From contig NZ_ASXG01000126.1 of NCBI RefSeq assembly GCF_000411975.1, positions 124,001-188,000 on the forward strand: DNA of 64,000 nucleotides, in the 5' to 3' direction. A program made the position numbers and the translations under genes. Under the pieces are notes generated by a model. That model worked only from the letters and a program-made list of their open reading frames with translations. It ran no database searches and was not told the origin of the DNA. Positions 27,470 through 34,711 of the stretch are shown piece by piece; position 1 is the stretch's first letter, and each line of letters opens with the position of its first letter. This DNA is from Amycolatopsis orientalis DSM 43388 (GTDB lineage: Bacteria; Actinomycetota; Actinomycetes; Mycobacteriales; Pseudonocardiaceae).

Positions 27470-28996
27470 TCAGCCGGCGTCGGCCGTGCCCAGGAAGATC
27501 GGGTTCGACATGGCGACCATCGCGTTCGGCGTGGTCGTCTTCGGGCCGCCCGACGGACGCCGCACCTCGACGCGGACCCAGCGGCTGTAGCGCGGGTACG
27601 TCGTCCACGTGACAGTCGCGGCACCGGATTCCGGGACGGTCTCGCTGTGCTCCGGGCCGAGCTGGTCGAGAAACGTCACCGTCGTGCCCGGAACTCCGCG
27701 GACGACCGCGCGCACCTCGACCGGCACGCCAGTGCCCGCGACGAGCCGGCCGCCGATGCCCGCGGTGCGGCCCCCGCCGGAGACGGAGAAGTCGAGCTGC
27801 ACGTCCTTCGATTCGGCGAGCCACGACCGGCCCGCCTTGAGCCCGGCGAGCAGTTCCGCCCGGCCGAGCCGGTCGGCCTGGACGACCGTGTGCGGGAGCG
27901 CCACGGTGTGGTCCGGGTTGTGCGCGTCGGAATCGCCGATCGCCGGGATCCACCGGCCGCCGCGCAGGAGGCCGTCCCAGTGCGTGACGCTCGCTTCGTC
28001 GTCCGCGGTCCACGGGCCGTTCCAGACCTCGACCAGGTCGGCGATCTCGTACGCGAATTCGTACGTGCAGCCGAAACAGTTCGCGAACGGGTGCGCGGCG
28101 GTGACCAGTCCGCCCGCCCGGTGGACCTGGTCGGTGAACCGCCGGAAGTCGCTCGGGTCGGAAGCTCGGTAGCGCCAGTCGATCCAGGTGCCGGCCGGGA
28201 GGCCGATCGCCGGCCAGTGCCCGGACCGCGTGGTGACCTCCTCGCCGTTGAGGATCAGCAGGTCGTCGGTGGCGTAGTTGCCCCACACCAGTTGCGAACT
28301 GGACGTGTTGTGGTCGGTGGACACGATGAAGTCCAGGCCGGCCGCCCGCGCGTCCGCGACCAGCTGCTCGGGCGTGCGCTTGCCGTCGGAGTAGACGGTG
28401 TGCAGGTGCGAGTCGCCGCGGTACCAGGAACGGCCGCGGTCGCGCGCGGGCGCGGTCTCCGGGGCCGGGTTCGGCTGGAACGGCTTCGAGGTGTCCCGGC
28501 CGAAGGTCAGCGTGATGTCGACGCGGTAGTTCAGGCCCTGCGGCGCGACCGTGTACGGGCCGAGGATCACGTGCCAGCGGCCGGGCGTGATCGGCCCGGC
28601 GAGGTAGCCGGGGGTCGCCTCGGCGGCGCTGATCGAGAACCGGTCGCGGAAGCCGCCGGACCAGCCGCGGAAGCCGCGCCGGGTGCCCAGTTCGTGCCCT
28701 TCCGGGCCGAACATGCCGATGTCGCAAGCATTTCCGCGAGTGCCGGCGGGCACCGGCGGCTTGTCGTAGGAGTAAACGACATCGATCTGCTTCACGCCAG
28801 GCGGCACCTCGACCGGGAGGTAGTACCAGTCGGGCACGTCCGGGCGGAAGGTGCCGGTGACGGTCTTCGTCTGCTGCCCGGAGCCAGGCGCGGGCGCCGC
28901 GAACGAAACGCCCGGCAGCATCGTCATCGCCGCGCCCGCCGCGACGACGCCGCCGGCCCGGAACAGGGTGCGCCGGTTGAGTTCCCCAGTGGACAT
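27470..28996 (-). CDS. Tat-exported CehA/McbA-type PHP metallohydrolase
   Basis: 508 residues. The N-terminus NRRTLFRAGGVVAAGAAM is a twin-arginine signal. After a beta-rich domain (about 40-170) comes a PHP domain with metal-binding motifs GDSHLHTVYSDG, STDHN, GEEVTT, AAHP and GDSDAHNP. A C-terminal beta domain is last. CehA and McbA, members of this group, hydrolyse carbaryl, and other members act on phosphate or carboxyl esters; the substrate here is open. The Tat signal suggests the metal centre is loaded in the cytoplasm before export. Start ATG has a GGTAGGT-like site upstream. Confidence 0.85.
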   Translation of the reverse strand: MSTGELNRRTLFRAGGVVAAGAAMTMLPGVSFAAPAPGSGQQTKTVTGTFRPDVPDWYYLPVEVPPGVKQIDVVYSYDKPPVPAGTRGNACDIGMFGPEGHELGTRRGFRGWSGGFRDRFSISAAEATPGYLAGPITPGRWHVILGPYTVAPQGLNYRVDITLTFGRDTSKPFQPNPAPETAPARDRGRSWYRGDSHLHTVYSDGKRTPEQLVADARAAGLDFIVSTDHNTSSSQLVWGNYATDDLLILNGEEVTTRSGHWPAIGLPAGTWIDWRYRASDPSDFRRFTDQVHRAGGLVTAAHPFANCFGCTYEFAYEIADLVEVWNGPWTADDEASVTHWDGLLRGGRWIPAIGDSDAHNPDHTVALPHTVVQADRLGRAELLAGLKAGRSWLAESKDVQLDFSVSGGGRTAGIGGRLVAGTGVPVEVRAVVRGVPGTTVTFLDQLGPEHSETVPESGAATVTWTTYPRYSRWVRVEVRRPSGGPKTTTPNAMVAMSNPIFLGTADAG

Positions 28997-29140
28997 GACC
29001 TACCTCCGCAGCAAAGAAGTCGCGCCGACGCTAACCGCCGGGACCACCCCCTTCAACGACGCTGCGGTGAACACTCGGCGACTCGCCTCGCCCCGCCGGA
29101 CCCGGCGTGCTCGCCGCCGGGTGCCCGCCGGCTGAGAGCA

Positions 29141-29670
29141 CCGCCGCCCTCGACAGGCCTCCCGTTCATCGGGCCACGGAAAATGCCGCACACCGTCCAC
29201 GAACGCCCCCACGGCAACGACGACCTCCACCGCTCGCCTGCCGCGCAACCATTGCCCACCAGCCACTCCCAGCAGAGCCGTACACGCTCATCCGCGCCGC
29301 CGACCCCCGTCCGACGACACCCGCCGTCCTCAACCAGTCCGACAGCCGTCCCCGTTCACCAGCCATCCGAGGAAAACCCCGCAATGCCGCACGCCGTCCA
29401 CGAACGCCCCACGGCAACGCCGACCTCCGCCACTCGCCTGCTGCGGATTCACTGCCCACCAGCCACTCCCCAGCAGAGCCGCACTCCCACCATCCGCGGA
29501 GCCGCCGACCCCTTCCGATGACACCGCCGTCCTCAACCGGTTCCACAGCCGCCCGTTCACCGGGCAGCCGCGGAAAACCCCGCACACCGTCCACGAAAGC
29601 CCCCACGGCAATGCCGACCTCCGCCACTCGCCTCCCGCGGAATGGTTGCGGACCAAATACTCCCGGCCGG
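29141..29670. repeat. Three imperfect tandem copies of a ~195-base intergenic unit
   Basis: Copies can be registered on GGAAAA-CCGCACACCGTCCACGAA at 29178, 29371 and 29572 (periods 193 and 201). Each carries the same order of landmarks: CACGGCAACG-CGACCTCC, CACTCGCCTGC, CTGCCCACCAGCCACTCC, CAGCAGAGCCG, CCGCCGTCCTCAACC and CCGTTCACC. The third copy is cut short near 29670, close to the end of the alpha/beta hydrolase gene. No ribosome-binding site or family motif supports a gene; minus-strand open frames through it lack the codon pattern of neighbours. The whole gap 28997-29685 otherwise holds only the PHP gene's upstream region. Confidence 0.8.
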
Positions 29671-29685
29671 GCCGCACCAGACGCC

Positions 29686-30486
29686 TCAGTCCCCCGCCGC
29701 ACTCGCCTCCGCGACCCGGTCCAGCCAGTCTTCCATCAGCGCTTCGAACAGCACCGGCTGCTCGAACTGCAGGTTGTGCCCCGCCCGGTCGAGCACCGCG
29801 TAGCTCGCCCGCGGATAGTGCCCCAGCAATCCGTACGGCTCGGCGAATCCGGTGGACGCGTCCTGCCGCCCGCACACGATCAGCGCCGGTTTCCGGTACG
29901 CCGGACCGCTTTCCGGGTCGGCCGACAGCTTCCAGCCCGGCAGCATCCGCCGCAGCGCGGCCCGGTCGGCGACCGCGAGCCCCGGCGCGACGTCCGTCCG
30001 GAACCGCGCCAGCGTCTCCGCGGACTGGACCACCGCCACCTCCCCGTACTCCGCCGCCTCGGCCGGGTCGAGCCCCGCCAGCAGCTCCGGATCGGCGCGC
30101 AGCACCTCGTGGTCCGGCACGTCCCGCTCCAGGACCGGCACCGGACGGCCGACCGGGCACACCAGCGCCAGCCCGGCGACCTGCGCGGGCCTCGCCCGCG
30201 TCAGCCCTCGCGCCAGGTATCCGCCGTACGACTCGCCGACCAGCAGAAACGGCTCGTCGCCGATCAGATCGTCCACCAGGTCGTCCAACGCCGCGAGGAG
30301 GTCGTCCGAGCCGCGCGCGGACCCGGCGGGCGATTCGCCCATCCCGGGCAGGTCCGGGTAGATCCGGCGGTATCCGGGCCGCCGCGCGAAGACCGGTTCG
30401 AGACAGCCGGTCATCAGGCGGTGGTCCGGCGTCCAGCCGTGGACGGCCAGCACCGGCGTGCCGGAACCGTGTTCGACGTAATGCAT
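29686..30486 (-). CDS. Alpha/beta-hydrolase fold protein
   Basis: 266 residues. Oxyanion HGW in VLAVHGWTPDH, nucleophile serine in the elbow LLVGESYGGYLARG, acid in LIVCGRQDASTG and histidine in LDRAGHNLQFEQP. This is the MhpC/2-hydroxymuconate semialdehyde hydrolase-like or esterase-like branch; substrate unknown. The ATG at 30486 with GGGAGGAACG upstream is preferred to an extended in-frame start. It ends 16 bases from the intergenic repeat tract. Confidence 0.88.
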   Translation of the reverse strand: MHYVEHGSGTPVLAVHGWTPDHRLMTGCLEPVFARRPGYRRIYPDLPGMGESPAGSARGSDDLLAALDDLVDDLIGDEPFLLVGESYGGYLARGLTRARPAQVAGLALVCPVGRPVPVLERDVPDHEVLRADPELLAGLDPAEAAEYGEVAVVQSAETLARFRTDVAPGLAVADRAALRRMLPGWKLSADPESGPAYRKPALIVCGRQDASTGFAEPYGLLGHYPRASYAVLDRAGHNLQFEQPVLFEALMEDWLDRVAEASAAGD

Positions 30487-30609
30487 CGTTCCTCCCTGTT
30501 CGCCGGCCCCCGTTGTACCGCACGGCACCGACAATTCCGGGAGTCCGGCGGCCGGGAGGAGGGCCGCCGCCCGCCGGGGCGGCGATTTGCGGGAGAATTT
30601 CCCGGAAGG

Positions 30610-30771
30610 TCAGCCGCGGGAGCTGATCAATTCTCTTTCGAGGGCCGGCCGCCCCGGAGCGGGACGGCGCGGAACGCAAGCCAGCAGAAGGAAACCTGCC
30701 ACGACGCCCAGGAGCACGTGGCCGGTGACGGCGCACAATCCGCACAATGCGGTCCATAGGACGATCTTCAT
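30610..30771 (-). CDS. Putative 53-residue single-span membrane protein
   Basis: A short open frame beginning ATG AAG ATC GTC. It encodes MKIVLWTALCGLCAVTGHVL, then a continued hydrophobic run (LGVVAGFLLLACV) and a basic/polar tail ending ELISSRG. This layout (hydrophobic about 2-33, charged tail) is that of a small membrane protein. A weak GGTGG precedes the ATG. It lies between the hydrolase (30486) and the 2H phosphoesterase (30938) on the strand of the hydrolase. I know no family for it; it may be a chance frame. Confidence 0.45.
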   Translation of the reverse strand: MKIVLWTALCGLCAVTGHVLLGVVAGFLLLACVPRRPAPGRPALERELISSRG

Positions 30772-30937
30772 CCACCGAGTGTAGGACCGGAAAGAATCGC
30801 CGACGGCGGACTTGGGGAAGACTTAGGGTTCGGTTAAGCGGAATTCCCCGGAAGCAGCAAAACAGAAAGGGTTGCCTTTCCTTTCCAGTCCGGACCCTCC
30901 GGTGCGGCGAACGGGCGCCTCCGGCAGGATCGGGGCC

Positions 30938-31459
30938 GTGCCCACCCCCGGAACCAGCGCGCTCGTCGTCACGCTTCCCGCCGCCGCCGTCCTGCTCGAG
31001 ACCGCCGCGGCCGTCGACCCCGGACTCGTCCGTCCCGGCCTTCCGCCGCACGTCACGGCGCTGTACCCGTTTCTGCCCGCCGACCGGCTCACCGAGCGGA
31101 TCGACGCCGACGTCAGCCGGCTCGCCGCGAGCTTCCCGGCGACCGAAGTCCGGCTGACCGACCTGGTCACCGCGCCCGGGTTCGTCGCCGCGGCCGCACC
31201 GGCCCTGCAACCCCTCGCCGACGCCGTGTGCGACCGCTGGCCCGATGTGCCCCCGTACGGCGGCCGCTTCGGAGCGCATCCGCCAGCGCATCTGACGATC
31301 GCCCTCGGCGGCACCGACGCCCAGCTCGCCGAGGTCGCCGAACGCGCGCGAGCCGCGCTGCCGGTCGCCGCACTGGCGGACACGCTGCACCTCGTCGTGC
31401 TCACCGAGCAGGGTTGGCAGCTCCGGCTTTCGGCTCCGCTCGGAACGCCTGCGCGATAG
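30938..31459 (+). CDS. 2H phosphoesterase (2'-5' RNA ligase-like)
   Basis: 173 residues with the two His-x-Thr/Ser motifs of the 2H superfamily: HVTALYPF (about residue 36) and HLTIALGG. These hold a cyclic phosphodiester substrate such as a 2',3'-cyclic phosphate; the cellular substrate is unknown. GTG start at 30938 with AGGATCGGGG upstream. Its 3' end overlaps the convergent membrane protein gene by 59 bases, which is unusually long. Confidence 0.82.
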   Translation: MPTPGTSALVVTLPAAAVLLETAAAVDPGLVRPGLPPHVTALYPFLPADRLTERIDADVSRLAASFPATEVRLTDLVTAPGFVAAAAPALQPLADAVCDRWPDVPPYGGRFGAHPPAHLTIALGGTDAQLAEVAERARAALPVAALADTLHLVVLTEQGWQLRLSAPLGTPAR

Positions 31460-32486
31460 CCCGCAGCCGGGCCACGTCAGCCTCGAACGCGGTCTCCCGA
31501 TGCGGAGCCGGCGGTTCCGCGGGCTCGTCCGGTGCCGGCGCGGCCGCACTGCGCAACACCTGCGCAGCCGCGCCCGGCGGCACTTCGGGACCGACGCCGG
31601 ACAGCAGCAACCCGTCGTTGATCTCGCTCATCATCGTCAGCAACCGTTCCCGGCCGGTCCCCGACGCGTCGTCGAGGCGGACGATGTCCGGATACCGCTC
31701 CGCCAGGTGCTGCCGGAGCGGCCGCAACACCGCACGCGTCCGCGCGTCGCGCACCGTCCGTCCCAACGCGGGCAGCGCCGGGACCGTCAGCCCCACGACG
31801 ATCAGCAGCACCGAGATCGCCGGGAAGCCGACCGCGAGCGTGCACCGAACCGTCGAAAACGCGCCCCGGCACAGATTCCGGACCGGATGCTCGGCGGTCA
31901 GGTCGCTCAGCAGATCCACGATCTTCCCGACCAGGTAAGCGAAAGCGAACACACAGGCCAGCAGCATGATGCCCAGCCCGGCTCGCAGCGCACCGGCACC
32001 CGCGCGCACTGCTCCGGCCGACACCACGGCGATGTCCGCCACCGCGAAGCCGAGGTACAGGGTGTAGACGACGATGTATGCGACCAGTGTCGGGTTCGAC
32101 CGGTACAGCTCGTCGAAGAGCCCGACGCCCGTCGGAAGCCCGCGCGTCGCGAAGAACGACGCAGTGAGCACGACGAGCGCGACAATCAGCGCCCCGAGCC
32201 GCGCGCGCCGTCGACGCTCTGCCACGCCACCGATCTCCGCGACAGTCACTTCAATGCCGTACGCAGCCACCATCGTCGCGAGGTTCGACAGCAGCCGCCC
32301 CAGGCTCGGGTACAAGCGGCTCTCGATAGCCTGCGCACTGTCGGCGAGCAAGCACAACGCGATGCCAAGGGCGATCAGGCTGGTCGCGAGCCCCGCACCG
32401 GCACCAGTCCGCCGCGCTCGCACCGCGCGCCAGATCCCGACCGCGACGGCGAGCAGGCCGACGCCGAAGAACAGAAGGTCGATCAT
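31401..32486 (-). CDS. MAB_1171c-like multi-spanning membrane protein
   Basis: 361 residues. About seven hydrophobic segments occupy residues 1-240 (for example LLFFGVGLLAVAVGI, LGALIVALVVLTASFFA, AGLGIMLLACVFAFAYLVG), followed by a soluble C-terminal region of about 120 residues. The architecture and its partners (XRE regulator and ImmA/IrrE peptidase directly upstream) match the family annotated as MAB_1171c putative transporter. No transport substrate is known. It starts 7 bases after the ImmA/IrrE stop, so the three genes form one operon. The 3' end overlaps the 2H phosphoesterase gene on the other strand. Confidence 0.75.
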   Translation of the reverse strand: MIDLLFFGVGLLAVAVGIWRAVRARRTGAGAGLATSLIALGIALCLLADSAQAIESRLYPSLGRLLSNLATMVAAYGIEVTVAEIGGVAERRRRARLGALIVALVVLTASFFATRGLPTGVGLFDELYRSNPTLVAYIVVYTLYLGFAVADIAVVSAGAVRAGAGALRAGLGIMLLACVFAFAYLVGKIVDLLSDLTAEHPVRNLCRGAFSTVRCTLAVGFPAISVLLIVVGLTVPALPALGRTVRDARTRAVLRPLRQHLAERYPDIVRLDDASGTGRERLLTMMSEINDGLLLSGVGPEVPPGAAAQVLRSAAAPAPDEPAEPPAPHRETAFEADVARLRAIAQAFRAEPKAGAANPAR

Positions 32487-32493
32487 CCGGGCC

Positions 32494-33102
32494 CTACCCG
32501 AGCAGCGACGCGAAGCGCCGCGCGCGATCCGCTGCCCGGCCGGAAGCGCCGGGCCGCACCTGGGCGCCGTCCTCGGTCGCGGCGCTCATCAGGAACACGG
32601 CGATGAGCTCCGCTTCGTACTCGTCGGAATTCGTGGTGACGCGGGTGAGCAGATGCGACAGCAGGTGCGCGCTGAGGTCCGGCGCGAGCGTCGCCGCTTC
32701 GGCGTCGGTGAGCACGCACTCGCCGCGATGCTCGCACAGCAGATGGGCGATCTCGTGGGCGATGATGTGGTCCTGGTGCAGCGACGACGTGCCCGCCGCG
32801 TACGCGATCAGGTCGAAGTCGTCGTGCCGCTGCCACGCGCCGGAGGGCTGGCCGGGCGCGTAGTCGACCGCGACCAGGTCGATGTCCCGGCCCCGGTGCC
32901 GTTCCAGCCGGTCGATCCACGCGTTCATCGACCACGGCCGCGGGGCGGGCACGTGTGCCAGCAGGTCGCGCACCCGGTCGCGGGCGCGCGCTCGCACGGT
33001 CGGGTCGATCTCCCCTCCCGAGGCGCTCGGCGGCTGGACCAGCCTGGTGCACCAGGGGGTCCCCGGCGTTCCGGCTGCCGCCAGCATAGCCGCCCGGGTC
33101 AC
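32494..33102 (-). CDS. ImmA/IrrE-family metallopeptidase
   Basis: 202 residues with the zinc-protease signature H116-E117-x-x-H120 in IIAHEIAHLLCEH. ImmA/IrrE enzymes cleave a partner repressor to derepress genes after stress or mobile-element signals. The GTG at 33102 overlaps the stop of the XRE gene by four bases (GTGA), arguing for coupled translation and for this start rather than the ATG five codons inside. The natural target would be the XRE protein encoded immediately upstream (inferred). Confidence 0.85.
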   Translation of the reverse strand: MTRAAMLAAAGTPGTPWCTRLVQPPSASGGEIDPTVRARARDRVRDLLAHVPAPRPWSMNAWIDRLERHRGRDIDLVAVDYAPGQPSGAWQRHDDFDLIAYAAGTSSLHQDHIIAHEIAHLLCEHRGECVLTDAEAATLAPDLSAHLLSHLLTRVTTNSDEYEAELIAVFLMSAATEDGAQVRPGASGRAADRARRFASLLG

Positions 33103-33542
33103 TCGGGCTTGCGTCCGCGCCGGGTGCGCTCTCGTCCCTCGGCGTAGCTGCCGAGCTGGTCCATCAGGGCGGATACGGTCCGCCGGTCGCGCTCGGACAG
33201 CCGCATCGCCCGCTGCGCCAGCTCGCGGGCCTGGGTGTCGCGCCAGGCGACCACGTCGGCGACCTGCTCGTCGACCCGGTCGGCGACCTCGTCGTCGAAG
33301 AAGTAGGTGACCGGCACGCCGAAGAACCGGGCGAGCGCCTGGATGTGCGACCGCTTCGGGTCCCGCCGCGCGCCCACGGCCAGCTGCTGGACGTGCGTGG
33401 CCGACATGCGGACGCCGGTGACGTCCGCGACGCCCTGGGCGATCTCGCGGTAGGAGTAGGGCTTGCGGTCCGGCGGGTGCACGGTCGCGATCAGGTGCGC
33501 CAGCCGTTCCGCGAAGCTGCGCTCCGGTTCCTGCTCGGCCAT
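33099..33542 (-). CDS. XRE-family HTH regulator with C-terminal helical region
   Basis: 147 residues. An N-terminal Cro/CI-type HTH (YSYREIAQGVADVTGVRMSATHVQQLAVGARRDPKRSHIQALARFFGVPVTYFFDD) is followed by a charged helical C-terminal part. The FFGVPVTYFFDD ending is typical of repressors that pair with ImmA/IrrE. It is first in the XRE-ImmA-membrane protein operon and probably binds the GTTTAG/CTAAAC repeat at 33645-33660 (inferred). Confidence 0.88.
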   Translation of the reverse strand: MAEQEPERSFAERLAHLIATVHPPDRKPYSYREIAQGVADVTGVRMSATHVQQLAVGARRDPKRSHIQALARFFGVPVTYFFDDEVADRVDEQVADVVAWRDTQARELAQRAMRLSERDRRTVSALMDQLGSYAEGRERTRRGRKPE

Positions 33543-33600
33543 GCCGCCCCCACCACCGTTCCGTCTGCGTAACAGGCTTCAGCATAACTGTCCTGAAAAC

Positions 33601-33631
33601 TTGACACCAGCCGTCCCGTTCCGGATACACT
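33601..33631 (+). promoter_or_regulatory. Sigma-70-like promoter for the glycan operon
   Basis: TTGACA (33601-33606) is followed by GATACACT; GATACA with a 17-base spacer or TACACT with 19 could be the -10. It points towards the epimerase gene at 33767. The consensus -35 stands out in this GC-rich sequence. Confidence 0.5.
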
Positions 33632-33644
33632 CAGCGCGCGCATC

Positions 33645-33660
33645 GTTTAGAAAACTAAAC
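33645..33660. promoter_or_regulatory. A+T-rich inverted repeat, candidate XRE operator
   Basis: GTTTAG and CTAAAC flank AAAA: a perfect 6+6 inverted repeat with a 4-base spacer, in the divergent region between the XRE operon and the glycan operon. It lies just downstream of the predicted plus-strand start site, where a bound repressor would block that promoter. Confidence 0.5.
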
Positions 33661-33766
33661 ACCGGGATCCGCGTGCGGTCGCTGGGGGTGCCCGCACGCG
33701 GTCCCGCGCTCGCCCGCGCGAGGGACGCACAAGTGGCGCACAGGCTGCGGAGGTAGGTTGTGCGCC

Positions 33767-34711
33767 ATGACACTCCCCCACAGTCCCGAAAGGACACCCG
33801 TCGTCGTCACCGGCGGCAGCGGCTTCATCGGCCGCGCTGTCGTGCGCGAGTTCCGCGAGCGCGGCTATCCGGTCACTGTCGTGGACCGCGTGCGCTACGA
33901 GACGACGGACGAGGGAGTGCGCGTCGTCGTCGGAGATCTGCGCGACGCCGAAACACGCGAAGCGGCTGTCGAGGCAGGCGTCGGCGGGATCGTGCACCTC
34001 GCCGCGCTGACGTCCGTGCTGAAGTCAGTGGAGCTGCCGCGCGACACGTACGCGGAGAACGTCGCTGTCACACAAGAACTTCTCGAACTGTGCCGCGTAC
34101 GCGAGGTGCCGCGCTTCATTCTCGCTTCCACGAACGCAGTGATCGGCGATGTCGGCACTAACACCATCACGGTCGACCTGCCGACGAAGCCGCTGACGCC
34201 CTACGGTGCCACGAAAGCGGCTTGCGAGATGCTGCTGTCCGGCTACGCGGGCGCGTACGGCATCACGACGTGCGCGTTGCGCTTCACCAACGTGTACGGG
34301 CCAGGCATGTCGCACAAGGACAGCTTCGTCCCGCGGATGATGCGTGCGGCGTTGAACAATGAAGGCGTGCGGGTGTACGGCACCGGCGAGCAACGTCGCG
34401 ACCTCGTGCACGTAGACGACGTCGTACGCGCGATCGCGCTCGCGTACGAGAGCGGGTACACCGGCCGCGCGATCGTCGGCGCCGGACATTCGGTGTCAGT
34501 GCTGGAAATGGTCGAGACCGTGCGCGCGGTGACCGGGGCCGAGCTGCCGGTGGAGCACGTGCCCGCGCCGGCCGGCGAGATGCCCGCGGTGGTCGTGGAC
34601 GTCTCGGCGAGCGCGGAAACCATCGGCTACCGCCCGGAAATCCCCCTCGCCGACGGCCTCGCCACGGCCTGGAAGTACTTCTCCGGACTGGACCGGGCCG
34701 AGGCGCCGTGA
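33767..34711 (+). CDS. NAD-dependent nucleotide-sugar epimerase/dehydratase (extended SDR)
   Basis: 314 residues. NAD-binding GGSGFIG near the N-terminus, HLAALTSVLKS, and the catalytic Y-x3-K in LTPYGATKAACE with RFTNVYGPG downstream; DLVHVDDVVRA follows. This is the UDP-glucose 4-epimerase/UDP-glucuronate decarboxylase-like group; the sugar cannot be fixed. The ATG is preferred over a TTG three codons upstream, although GGAGG lies nearer the TTG. Its stop overlaps the glycosyltransferase start (GTGA), so the two are coupled. Confidence 0.85.
   Translation: MTLPHSPERTPVVVTGGSGFIGRAVVREFRERGYPVTVVDRVRYETTDEGVRVVVGDLRDAETREAAVEAGVGGIVHLAALTSVLKSVELPRDTYAENVAVTQELLELCRVREVPRFILASTNAVIGDVGTNTITVDLPTKPLTPYGATKAACEMLLSGYAGAYGITTCALRFTNVYGPGMSHKDSFVPRMMRAALNNEGVRVYGTGEQRRDLVHVDDVVRAIALAYESGYTGRAIVGAGHSVSVLEMVETVRAVTGAELPVEHVPAPAGEMPAVVVDVSASAETIGYRPEIPLADGLATAWKYFSGLDRAEAP

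Noticed and set aside
26778..28727. 649-codon minus-strand frame overlapping the PHP hydrolase
   Set aside because: Shadow of the PHP hydrolase and the transglycosylase-like gene in a shifted frame; protein is low-complexity.
29330..31549. 739-codon minus-strand open frame spanning the repeat tract, alpha/beta hydrolase and 2H gene
   Set aside because: It runs in the wrong frame through two well-supported genes and shows no domain.
33543..33766. Prophage or integrative-element boundary suggested by the XRE-ImmA pair
   Set aside because: No integrase, attachment-site repeat, tRNA or phage structural gene is seen, and base composition does not shift; the module looks chromosomal.
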